Below are positions 17,418-25,553 of a stretch of DNA of 64,000 nt, piece by piece. Source of the DNA: Sphingomonas sp. DG1-23 (lineage in GTDB: Bacteria; Pseudomonadota; Alphaproteobacteria; Sphingomonadales; Sphingomonadaceae). Both the position numbers and the translations under genes were made by a program. Each line of letters starts with the position of its first letter. Position 1 is the first letter of the stretch. The stretch covers positions 1-64,000 of the forward strand of contig NZ_JAVAMA010000009.1 of NCBI RefSeq assembly GCF_030730875.1, in the 5' to 3' direction. A model generated the notes under the pieces. The model was not told the DNA's origin. It ran no database searches and was given only the letters and a program-made list of their open reading frames with translations.

Positions 17418-18770
17418 ATGACAGCACCGATAGCCGCGATCATCCTTGCTGCGGGCAAGGGCACGCGGATGAAGTCCGATACGCACAAAGTGCTCCACCC
17501 GCTCGCCGGGCGGCCGATGCTGCTGCATCTGATCGACAGCGTCGCCGCGCTCGATCCCGCGCGCACGATCGTCGTGGTCGGCGCGGGGCGCGAGCAGGTG
17601 GAGGCCGCGGTCCGGCCGCACGGTGCCGAGACGGTGCATCAAGCGGAGCAACTCGGCACCGGCCATGCAGTGCGGATGGCGGAAGCGGCGCTTGGCGGCT
17701 TCGAAGGCGACGTGCTGATCCTTTATGGCGACGTGCCCCTGGTGCCGACCGCGACGATGAAACGGATGCTGGATCGCCTCCATGGCGCGGGCGATCCGGC
17801 GGTGGTCGTTCTCGGCTTCCGGCCGCCCGAGCCCGGCGCTTATGGTCGGGTGATCGCCAATCCCGACGGCAGCCTCGTCAAGATCGTCGAGTTCAAGGAT
17901 GCTTCGGAGGCGGAGCGTGCCGAGACCCTGTGCAATTCGGGGCTGATGGCCGCGCGGGCGCAGGATCTGTTCGCGCTGCTGGCGCAGCTGACCGACGACA
18001 ATGCCGCCGGCGAATATTATCTTACCGACGTGGTCGGTTTCGCGGTCGATAGCGGCCGTCTCGCTGCGGTGATCGAGACGCCGGCACACGAAGTCGAGGG
18101 GGTCAACAGCCGCGGCGAACTCGCTGCGCTGGAGGCGTCGTGGCAGCGCGCGCGCCGCGCGCGGGCGATGGCCGAAGGCGCGACGCTGATCGCGCCCGAG
18201 ACGGTGTGGTTCGCGCACGACACGCGGCTCGGCCGCGACGTGCTGATCGAGCCCAACGTGTTCTTCGGCCCCGGCGTCGAGGTCGCCGATCGCGCCACCA
18301 TCCACGCCTTCAGCCATATCGAGGGCGCGAAGATCGCCAGCGGCGCGGTGGTCGGTCCCTATGCCCGGCTGCGACCCGGCACGGTGCTCGGCGAGGAGGC
18401 CAAGGTCGGCAATTTCGTCGAGATCAAGAAGGCGGTGCTCGGCAACGGCGCCAAGGCCAACCATCTGACCTATCTCGGCGACGCCGAAGTGGGAGCGGGG
18501 GCCAATATCGGCGCGGGCACGATCACCTGCAATTACGACGGCTTCTTCAAATATCGTACGAACATCGGCGAGGGGGCGTTCATCGGCTCGAACAGCGCAT
18601 TGGTCGCCCCGGTGTCGATCGGCAAGGACGCGACCGTGGCCGCGGGGTCGGTGGTGACGCAGGACGTCGAGGCCGGCGCGCTCGCGATTGCGCGCGGTCG
18701 ACAGGAAGCCCGGCCCGGCTGGGGCACTCGCTTCCGCGCGGCGATGGCGGCAAGGAAAGCCGCGAAGTGA
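17418..18770 (+). CDS. glmU: Bifunctional GlmU (GlcNAc-1-P uridyltransferase / GlcN-1-P acetyltransferase)
   Basis: A 450-residue cytoplasmic enzyme making UDP-GlcNAc for peptidoglycan and LPS. The N-terminal domain has LAAGKGTRMKS (residues 9-19) and the GTGHAV and YGDVPL segments of the uridyltransferase. The C-terminal part, from about residue 240, is a left-handed beta-helix of hexapeptide repeats with the acetyltransferase active-site region NHLTYLGDAEVG. ATG 17418 is preceded by CGGAGGG. It diverges from gph and is followed by a palindromic repeat and then glmS, so two steps of the amino-sugar pathway are adjacent. Confidence 0.96.
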   Translation: MTAPIAAIILAAGKGTRMKSDTHKVLHPLAGRPMLLHLIDSVAALDPARTIVVVGAGREQVEAAVRPHGAETVHQAEQLGTGHAVRMAEAALGGFEGDVLILYGDVPLVPTATMKRMLDRLHGAGDPAVVVLGFRPPEPGAYGRVIANPDGSLVKIVEFKDASEAERAETLCNSGLMAARAQDLFALLAQLTDDNAAGEYYLTDVVGFAVDSGRLAAVIETPAHEVEGVNSRGELAALEASWQRARRARAMAEGATLIAPETVWFAHDTRLGRDVLIEPNVFFGPGVEVADRATIHAFSHIEGAKIASGAVVGPYARLRPGTVLGEEAKVGNFVEIKKAVLGNGAKANHLTYLGDAEVGAGANIGAGTITCNYDGFFKYRTNIGEGAFIGSNSALVAPVSIGKDATVAAGSVVTQDVEAGALAIARGRQEARPGWGTRFRAAMAARKAAK

Positions 18771-18774
18771 TATT

Positions 18775-18906
18775 GCTCCCCTCCCTGAAAGGGAGGGGTT
18801 TGGGGGTGGGTGCGAGCCAAAGGCGAGCTTCTTCCCTCTACGTCAAGAGGCCGACGCTTGGCGCGTCGGCACCCACCCCCGGCCCCTCCCTTTCAGGGAG
18901 GGGGGA
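18775..18906. repeat. Inverted repeat between glmU and glmS
   Basis: Arms of about 39 bases at 18775-18813 and 18868-18906 are inverted copies; each arm itself contains the dyad CCCTCCCTGAAAGGGAGGG, and the central part has a short further dyad near GACGCTTGGCGCGTC. It could form nested hairpins and end glmU transcription, or act as a repeat element. The right arm ends 12 bases before the glmS start, so it overlaps the region where the glmS ribosome site must lie. Confidence 0.75.
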
Positions 18907-18918
18907 GAGTCTGGAAAT

Positions 18919-20742
18919 ATGTGCGGAATTGTCGGCATCGTCGGAACGCAGGGCGTGGCGGATCGCCTGTTCGAAGGGCTGAAGCGGCTCGAATATCGCG
19001 GCTATGATTCGGCGGGCATCGCCACGTTGCACGATGGCGGGATCGACCGCCGCCGCGCCGAGGGCAAGCTGGTCAATCTCGGCAAACGGCTGGCGGAGAA
19101 TCCGCTGCCGGGGACGATCGGCATCGCGCATACCCGCTGGGCCACGCACGGCGCACCCACCGAGGACAATGCCCATCCGCACATCGTCGGCGACGTCTCG
19201 ATCGTGCACAACGGCATCATCGAGAACTTCAAACCCTTGCGCGACGAGCTGATCGCCGAGGGCCGCGAGTTCAAAAGCCAGACCGATACCGAAGTCGTCG
19301 CGCATCTCGTCAGCCGCGAGCTCGAACGCGGCAAGGCGCCGCGCGAAGCGGTGGCCGCGGTGCTGCCCATGCTCCACGGCGCCTTCGCGGTCGCCTTCCT
19401 GTTCCGCAACGAGCCGGATCTGCTGATCTGCGGGCGCCTCGGCGCGCCGCTCACCGTCGGCTATGGCGAGGGCGAGAATTATCTCGGCTCGGACGCCCAT
19501 GCGCTCGCCGGTCTCACCCAGCGCATCGCCTATCTCGAGGAAGGCGACTGGGCCGTCGTCACACGCGCGAAGATCGAGATCTTCGACCGCGACAACAATG
19601 CGGTGGAACGTCCGATCGTCGCCTCGGGCGTCTCGCCCGCGCTGATCGACAAAGGCAATCATCGCCACTTCATGCTCAAGGAAATCTACGAGCAGCCGGT
19701 GGTCGTCGCCCAGACGCTGGCGTCGTACGTCCGCCCGGTCGAGCAGAAGGTGGCGCTGCCCGACACGACCTTCGATCTGAGCAGCATCGAGCGCGTCGCT
19801 ATCGTCGCCTGCGGCACCGCTTCGTATGTCGGCATGATCGGCAAATATTGGATCGAGCGCTTCGCCCGGCTCCCGGTCGAAGTCGATGTCGCGTCGGAAT
19901 TCCGCTATCGCGACCCGGTCCTGCTGCCGAACACGCTGGGCGTCGTCGTCAGCCAGTCGGGCGAGACCGCGGACACGCTCGCGGCGCTCCGCCACATGAA
20001 GGCCGAAGGCGTCACCACCGCCGGCGTCATCAACGTGCCGACCAGTTCGATGGCGCGCGAAGTCGATCTGCTGCTGTCGACGCATGCCGGCCCCGAGATC
20101 GGCGTCGCCTCGACCAAGGCGTTCACTTGCCAGCTCGCAGTGATGGCCGCGCTCGCGGTCAATCTCGCCCGCGCCAAGGGGCGCCTCTCCGAAGACGAGG
20201 AACGCGAGATCGTCCGCCATCTGATCGAGGCGCCCGCCGCAATCAACGCCGCGCTCGCCCATGATTCCGAGATCGAGGGCATGGCGCACACCATCGCGGC
20301 GGCGCGCGACGTGCTCTATCTCGGCCGCGGCCCCGATTATCCGCTCGCGCTCGAAGGTGCGCTCAAATTGAAGGAAATCAGCTACATTCACGCCGAAGGC
20401 TATGCTTCTGGCGAGATGAAGCACGGTCCGATCGCGCTGATCGACGAGCATGTCCCGCTGATCGTCCTCGCGCCCTCGGGTCCGCTGTTCGACAAGACCG
20501 TGTCGAACATGCAGGAGGCCAAAGCGCGCGGCGCCCGGGTGGTGCTGATCTCGGACGCCGAGGGGCTGGCGCAGGCCGGCGAGGATGCCCTCGCGACGAT
20601 CGAGATGCCCAGCGTCCACCCGCTGATCGCGCCGCTCGTCTATGCCGTGCCGGTGCAGCTGCTCGCGTATCACGTCGCGGTGGCCAAGGGGACGGACGTC
20701 GATCAGCCGCGCAATCTCGCCAAATCGGTGACCGTCGAATAA
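18919..20742 (+). CDS. glmS: Glutamine-fructose-6-phosphate aminotransferase (isomerizing)
   Basis: A 607-residue enzyme making glucosamine-6-phosphate from fructose-6-phosphate and glutamine. The glutaminase domain starts at the catalytic Cys2 (MCGIVGIVG) and includes HTRWATHG and HNGIIENF. Two SIS domains follow, with SQSGETADT and STKAFTCQ. ATG 18919 is the only start that places Cys at position 2. The open frame upstream to 18688 is glmU tail and repeat. No glmS ribozyme is present, as expected outside Gram-positives. Confidence 0.97.
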   Translation: MCGIVGIVGTQGVADRLFEGLKRLEYRGYDSAGIATLHDGGIDRRRAEGKLVNLGKRLAENPLPGTIGIAHTRWATHGAPTEDNAHPHIVGDVSIVHNGIIENFKPLRDELIAEGREFKSQTDTEVVAHLVSRELERGKAPREAVAAVLPMLHGAFAVAFLFRNEPDLLICGRLGAPLTVGYGEGENYLGSDAHALAGLTQRIAYLEEGDWAVVTRAKIEIFDRDNNAVERPIVASGVSPALIDKGNHRHFMLKEIYEQPVVVAQTLASYVRPVEQKVALPDTTFDLSSIERVAIVACGTASYVGMIGKYWIERFARLPVEVDVASEFRYRDPVLLPNTLGVVVSQSGETADTLAALRHMKAEGVTTAGVINVPTSSMAREVDLLLSTHAGPEIGVASTKAFTCQLAVMAALAVNLARAKGRLSEDEEREIVRHLIEAPAAINAALAHDSEIEGMAHTIAAARDVLYLGRGPDYPLALEGALKLKEISYIHAEGYASGEMKHGPIALIDEHVPLIVLAPSGPLFDKTVSNMQEAKARGARVVLISDAEGLAQAGEDALATIEMPSVHPLIAPLVYAVPVQLLAYHVAVAKGTDVDQPRNLAKSVTVE

Positions 20743-20784
20743 GCGCCGATCCGCACCGGGCGACATGGCGATGAGCCGGGGCGC

Positions 20785-23700
20785 TCACGACGATCGGCTC
20801 CCGAGGCGCGCATAAAGGGTCGGCAGTACGAACAGGGTGAGCAGCGTCGCGCTGAGCAGACCGCCGATCACCACCGTCGCCAACGGCTTCTGCACTTCGG
20901 CTCCGGCCCCGTGCCCAAGCGCCATCGGCATGAAGCCGAGGCTTGCGACCAGCGCGGTCATCGCCACCGGCCGTAATCGGGCGATCGCGCCTTCGCGTGC
21001 GGCGGTCGCCCGGTCGAGGCCCTCCGCGACGAGCTGCTGGATCGAGGTCAGCATGACCAGCCCGTTGAGCACGGCGATCCCGGACAATGCGATGAAGCCG
21101 ACCGCCGCGGAGATCGAGAAGGGCATGCCGCGCGCCAGAAGTGCCAGCACGCCTCCCACAAGCGCGAGAGGCACCCCGGTGAACACGATCGCCGCATCGC
21201 GGACATTGCCGAGCGCACCGAACAACAGCAGCAGAATCAGCGCGAGACATGCCGGCACGACAAGCGCAAGCCGGTCGCGCGCGGAGGCCAGATTCTCGAA
21301 CTGGCCTCCCCATTCGAGCCAGATGCCGGCCGGGAGCGGCACGCCGCCGGAAATCGCCGTGCGCGCATCGGCCACCACGCTCGCCACGTCGCGCCCGCGG
21401 ACATTCGCCTGGACGACGACGCGGCGCTTGCCGTTCTCCCGGCTGATCTGGTTCGGCCCCTCGACCAGCTGGATGTCGGCAACCGAGGCGAGCGGCACGA
21501 AGCTGCCCCCCGGCGTCGGCACCGGCGTCTGGCCGAGCGTCTCGATGTCGGCGCGGGCGGCGTCGGCGAGCCGTATGACGACCGGGAAGCTCCGGTCGCC
21601 CTCGAAGATCCGGCCCGCCTCGCGCCCGCCGACCGCGGTGGCGACCGTGTTGGCTACATCCTGCGCGCTCACCCCGAGCCGCGCGGCGCGGTCCTGCGCA
21701 TAGGCGATGTCGAGCATCGGCAGGCCCTCGGTCTGCTCGACCTTGACGTCCTCGGCGCCGGCGGTGCGGCGGAGCACGCCCGCGATCTTCGTCGCGGTGG
21801 CTTTCATTTCGGCGAAGTCCTCGCCGAATATTTTGACCGCCACGTCCGATCGTACCCCGGCGATCAGCTCGTTGAAGCGCATCTGGATCGGCTGGGTGAC
21901 TTCATAGGCGTGGCCGGGCACCTGTGCGAGACGCGCCTCGATCCGCTCGATCACCGCCGCTTTGTCTTCGGACGGGTCGGGCCAATCCTGGCGGTCCTTG
22001 AGCATGATGAAAGTGTCGGTCGCGTTGGGCGGCATCGGATCGGAAGCGACCTCGGCGGTGCCGGTCCGCGAAAACACCGTGCGGATCTCGGGCAAGCCTT
22101 GCAGCGCGTGCTCGATCTGCGCCTGCATCTTCTGGCTCTGCTCGACCGACGTGCCCGGCACGCGAAACGCCGAGACGAGGACATCCCCCTCGTCGAGCTG
22201 CGGCAGGAATTCTTGGCCAAGGGTCGAATAGGCGCCTGCAGCCAGCGCCAGCGCGCCGATCGCCACGCCGATCGTCAGGCTCGGCCGCTTCATCGCGCGG
22301 TCGAGGTTCGGCGCATAGTGACGGTGGAGCCACCTGACGACGCGGCCTTCTTTCTCCTCGACGGGACGCGACAGGGCCACCGCGATCGCCGCGGGCACGA
22401 AGGTCAGCGACAGCACGAACGCAAACAGAAGCGCGATGATGACTGTGAGCGCCATCGGCTCGAACGTCTTCCCCTCCACCCCGGTCAGCGTCAGCAGCGG
22501 CACATACACGAGGATGATGATCGCCTGGCCATAGACCGACGGCCGGATCATCTCGCGCGCCGCGCCGGAGACGACGGCGAGCCGTTCGGAGAGTATGAGG
22601 GGCCGGCCCTCCGCATGCTGGCGCTCGGCGATGCGGCGCAACGCGTTCTCGACGATGATCACGGCACCATCGACGATCAGGCCGAAGTCGAGCGCGCCGA
22701 GGCTCATCAGATTGGCGGAGACGCCGATCCGCAGCATGCCGAAGCCGGTGAGCAGCATGGTGATCGGGATCACCAGCGCCGCGATCAGTGCCGCGCGGAA
22801 ATTGCCGAGCAGCAGGAACAGGACGACGGTGACGAGCAGCGCGCCTTCGGCGAGATTCCGGGTGACGGTGGTGATCGTCGCATCGACCAGTCGGGTGCGG
22901 TCCAGCACCGGTTCGATCACGACGTCGCGTGGGAGCGAAGGCGCGATCGCCTCGAGCTTGGCGTCGACGCCGGACGAGACGGTACGGCTGTTCTCGCCGA
23001 TCCGCATGATCGCAGTGCCGGTGATCACTTCGCGGCCATTTTCGGAGCCTGCGCCCATGCGTGCGCCTTGGCCGAGCCGTACCTCGGCGACTTGGTCGAG
23101 CGTGATCGGCGTGTCTTCGCGGCTGGCGATGACCGTGCCGCGAAGCTGGGCGAGGCTGCGGATGCGGGCGTCGGCGCGCACCGCGAGCCCTTCGCCGTTG
23201 CGGTTCACCGTGCCGCCGCCGGTCGCGACGTTGTTGCGCTCCAGCGCGGTCGCGAGATCGGCGAGCGACAGCTTCAGTGCCGCGAGCCGCTGGACGTCGG
23301 GAACGACGAGATATTCCTTCTCGTAGCCGCCCAGCGAATCGATGCCCGCAACCCCGTCCACCGTCTTGATCTGCGGTGCGACGATCCAGTCCTGGACCGT
23401 GTGGAGATAGGTCGCCTTGTCGGCCTCGTTCGCCAGTCGATCGCCCTCGGGCGTGATGTAGCTGCCGTCCGGCTGCAACCCGGGTTCGCCGGGCCGATGC
23501 TGCTCGTGGGCGCGCTCGGCATAGTGCAGGGTCCAGATATAGACCTCGCCCAGCCCGGTCGCGATCGGGCCCATCTCCGGCTTCACGCCGGGGGGCAGAT
23601 TCTCTTGCGCGGCGGACAGGCGTTCCTGGACCTGCGCCCTCGCGAAATAGATGTCGGTGGAGTCCGAGAATACCGCCGTGACCTGCGCGAATCCGTTGCG

Positions 23701-23958
23701 GCTCAGCGAGCGCGTATTCTCGAGCCCCTTGATGCCGGCGAGCGCGGTCTCGATCGGAAAGGCAACCTGCTTCTCGACCAGCTCGGGCGAGAGCGCGGGT
23801 GCGAGGACGTTCACCTGCACCTGGTTGTTGGTGATGTCGGGCACGGCGTCGATCGGCAGGCGGGCGAGCGCGCCGGCGCCGATGATCGCGGCAATGGCGG
23901 TGAGCAGCAGGACCAGCCAGCGCCGGTCCACTGCCCATGTGACGATGCGGTCGATCAT
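20785..23958 (-). CDS. CzcA-type heavy-metal efflux RND permease
   Basis: A 1057-residue inner-membrane RND pump. Residues 1-30 form the first membrane helix, followed by the periplasmic porter domain, a six-helix block, a second porter domain and a final membrane block. In the fourth helix (about 415-430) the motif DFGLIVDGAVIIVEN is present, the form seen in Zn/Co/Cd pumps of the HME-RND group rather than in CusA. Exchange of metal for protons is the expected activity. It follows the adaptor gene with a 3-base gap. No CzcC-type outer-membrane factor lies beside it, so it must borrow a TolC-like partner. Confidence 0.9.
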   Translation of the reverse strand: MIDRIVTWAVDRRWLVLLLTAIAAIIGAGALARLPIDAVPDITNNQVQVNVLAPALSPELVEKQVAFPIETALAGIKGLENTRSLSRNGFAQVTAVFSDSTDIYFARAQVQERLSAAQENLPPGVKPEMGPIATGLGEVYIWTLHYAERAHEQHRPGEPGLQPDGSYITPEGDRLANEADKATYLHTVQDWIVAPQIKTVDGVAGIDSLGGYEKEYLVVPDVQRLAALKLSLADLATALERNNVATGGGTVNRNGEGLAVRADARIRSLAQLRGTVIASREDTPITLDQVAEVRLGQGARMGAGSENGREVITGTAIMRIGENSRTVSSGVDAKLEAIAPSLPRDVVIEPVLDRTRLVDATITTVTRNLAEGALLVTVVLFLLLGNFRAALIAALVIPITMLLTGFGMLRIGVSANLMSLGALDFGLIVDGAVIIVENALRRIAERQHAEGRPLILSERLAVVSGAAREMIRPSVYGQAIIILVYVPLLTLTGVEGKTFEPMALTVIIALLFAFVLSLTFVPAAIAVALSRPVEEKEGRVVRWLHRHYAPNLDRAMKRPSLTIGVAIGALALAAGAYSTLGQEFLPQLDEGDVLVSAFRVPGTSVEQSQKMQAQIEHALQGLPEIRTVFSRTGTAEVASDPMPPNATDTFIMLKDRQDWPDPSEDKAAVIERIEARLAQVPGHAYEVTQPIQMRFNELIAGVRSDVAVKIFGEDFAEMKATATKIAGVLRRTAGAEDVKVEQTEGLPMLDIAYAQDRAARLGVSAQDVANTVATAVGGREAGRIFEGDRSFPVVIRLADAARADIETLGQTPVPTPGGSFVPLASVADIQLVEGPNQISRENGKRRVVVQANVRGRDVASVVADARTAISGGVPLPAGIWLEWGGQFENLASARDRLALVVPACLALILLLLFGALGNVRDAAIVFTGVPLALVGGVLALLARGMPFSISAAVGFIALSGIAVLNGLVMLTSIQQLVAEGLDRATAAREGAIARLRPVAMTALVASLGFMPMALGHGAGAEVQKPLATVVIGGLLSATLLTLFVLPTLYARLGSRSS

Positions 23959-23961
23959 GGC

Positions 23962-25095
23962 TCAGTCCTCATGCCCGGCTTCGGCCGCGCCGAGCGCGGA
24001 CTTGAGCGTGAAGCTGTTGGCCGCAGCGATCCGTTCGCGTCCCGTAAGGCCGCCGGTGACCACGACCATGGCACCATCCTGCCGGCCGAGCGTGACGGGA
24101 ACGGCACGGAAGCCGGCCTCGGTGCGCACGAACACCACGTTCCTGCCTTCCACCGTCTGCACGGCGGTCGACGGCACCCGGAGCGCGCCGTCGCCCGTTC
24201 CGGGGAGCTGGATCGATGCAGTGACAGGCTCGCCCGCGCGCCATTGACCGGCGCGATTGTCGAGCGTCGCGATTGCGGGCACCTGACGCGTCTCCGCATC
24301 GAGTGCGGGTGCGACGAAGCCGATCCGCGCCGACTGGGCTCGCCCGGGCGCCGTGACCTGAACCGTCATGCCCGGTCGAACCCTCCCGGCATCGGCCGGG
24401 GACAGCGAAAGCGCGACGCTCAGCCGGTCGAGTCGGGCAATGCGGAACAATTCGGTCTGGGCGGCGTCGGCGGCAAAAGTCTGGCCGAGCACCGCGGACC
24501 GCGCGATGATCCGGCCCGCAATTGGAGCCGCGATCACGATACGGTTGTAGCTGCCGCCGCGTCCACCGCTGGCGGCCACCTGCTCGCGCGCGAGCCGCAG
24601 CGCCACGTCCGCCTGTCTGGCAGCAGCGCGCGAGATCTGGACTTCGCGCAAGGGGCGGAAGCCCTTGGCGTAGAGCGCCTCGTCGCGCGCAAGCGTGGTA
24701 CGCGCCAGCTCGGCGCCGGCGGCGGCCCGCTGCACTTCGGCCTGCAGACCCGCCGCCTCCCGGCTTTCGAGCACCGCCAGCGTTTCGCCCCGCCGGACCG
24801 CGTCGCCCAGATTGTGACGGAGCTCGACGATGCGGCCGGGCAGCGTGGCGGCGACGATCCGGGTCGCCTGCGGATCGCTTTCCAGCAGCGCGGGCAGCTC
24901 GATCGCGCCGCCATTGCCGCCGATCGTCGGGCTGACGATTTCGATTCCCGCGGTGGCGATCTGCTGCGGCGTTAGCGTGACGACGCCTTCGCCATGCGCG
25001 GTCTCGGCTTCGCTGTGGTTTTCGGTGGATTGGCTCCCGCTACCGCAAGCGGCAAGGGTGAGCATAAGCGGCAGGGCCGCGAATTTGATTTTCAT
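23962..25095 (-). CDS. CzcB-type periplasmic adaptor lipoprotein
   Basis: A 377-residue membrane-fusion protein. The lipoprotein signal ends in LAAC (Cys17). The mature protein has a His/Glu-rich start (ENHSEAETAHGEG), a barrel-lipoyl half (RIVELRHNLGDAVRRGETLAVL in parts), an alpha-hairpin (QRAAAGAELARTTLARDEALY region), the second lipoyl half (PIAGRIIARSAVLGQ) and a C-terminal membrane-proximal domain. ATG 25095 has AGGGAG 7 bases upstream; the open frame to 25314 is unrelated. It links the CzcA-type pump to an outer-membrane channel. Confidence 0.88.
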   Translation of the reverse strand: MKIKFAALPLMLTLAACGSGSQSTENHSEAETAHGEGVVTLTPQQIATAGIEIVSPTIGGNGGAIELPALLESDPQATRIVAATLPGRIVELRHNLGDAVRRGETLAVLESREAAGLQAEVQRAAAGAELARTTLARDEALYAKGFRPLREVQISRAAARQADVALRLAREQVAASGGRGGSYNRIVIAAPIAGRIIARSAVLGQTFAADAAQTELFRIARLDRLSVALSLSPADAGRVRPGMTVQVTAPGRAQSARIGFVAPALDAETRQVPAIATLDNRAGQWRAGEPVTASIQLPGTGDGALRVPSTAVQTVEGRNVVFVRTEAGFRAVPVTLGRQDGAMVVVTGGLTGRERIAAANSFTLKSALGAAEAGHED

Positions 25096-25172
25096 GAACC
25101 GGCTCCCTGGACCGGCGGATGTTGCCGTGCCGGCCGAGCTTCGAATCTGGGCGAGCGCGCGGGCGCGCAGGA

Positions 25173-25502
25173 TCAGCCGCGAGGCGGTTCGAGGACCGGG
25201 CCGATCGTTCGCCGGGCGAGCCGGGTCGCGCCCGATGCGTCCGGCGCCTCGGGCGCGGTCAGGATCGGAGTCGAAGCGGTGCCTGCCGGGGCGGACAGGC
25301 CGTGCCCGTGGCACGTACCGTGATGGTGGGGAGCGGATCGGTCCTGGTCGTCGGAACCTTGCCCGGCGTCACCCTCCGCATGTTCCACCTCGCCGCAAGC
25401 GATCTCCGCGGCGCTGTAGCGTTCCTGCGCATGCACCGTCGTCGCCGCCACCAGCGACGACGCCAACAGGCACAGGAGCAGGAGCCATGCGCTGCGAAGC
25501 AT
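25173..25502 (-). CDS. Small secreted His-rich protein
   Basis: A 109-residue exported protein: residues 1-25 form a signal peptide ending in VHA-Q. The mature part contains a Cys (AAEIACGEVEHAE), then a metal-binding-looking cluster HHHGTCHGHG, and a C-terminal Pro/Ala-rich tail. This pattern is common in small proteins coded inside metal-resistance operons and suggests binding of Cu, Zn or Ni in the periplasm; that is inference. It is 77 bases before the adaptor gene and 51 bases after the TonB receptor gene on the same strand. Confidence 0.65.
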   Translation of the reverse strand: MLRSAWLLLLCLLASSLVAATTVHAQERYSAAEIACGEVEHAEGDAGQGSDDQDRSAPHHHGTCHGHGLSAPAGTASTPILTAPEAPDASGATRLARRTIGPVLEPPRG

Positions 25503-25553
25503 CGTCGTCCGGATAGTCGCTGGCGACGCCTCTGTGAAGCGGCAACCGGCCGC

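Noticed and set aside
18688..18918. Extended N-terminus of GlmS
   Set aside because: It would cover the palindromic repeat and move the catalytic Cys away from position 2.
21902..24975. Long open frames on both strands over the RND pump genes
   Set aside because: Shadows of czcA/czcB-type coding; no domain could be read in them.
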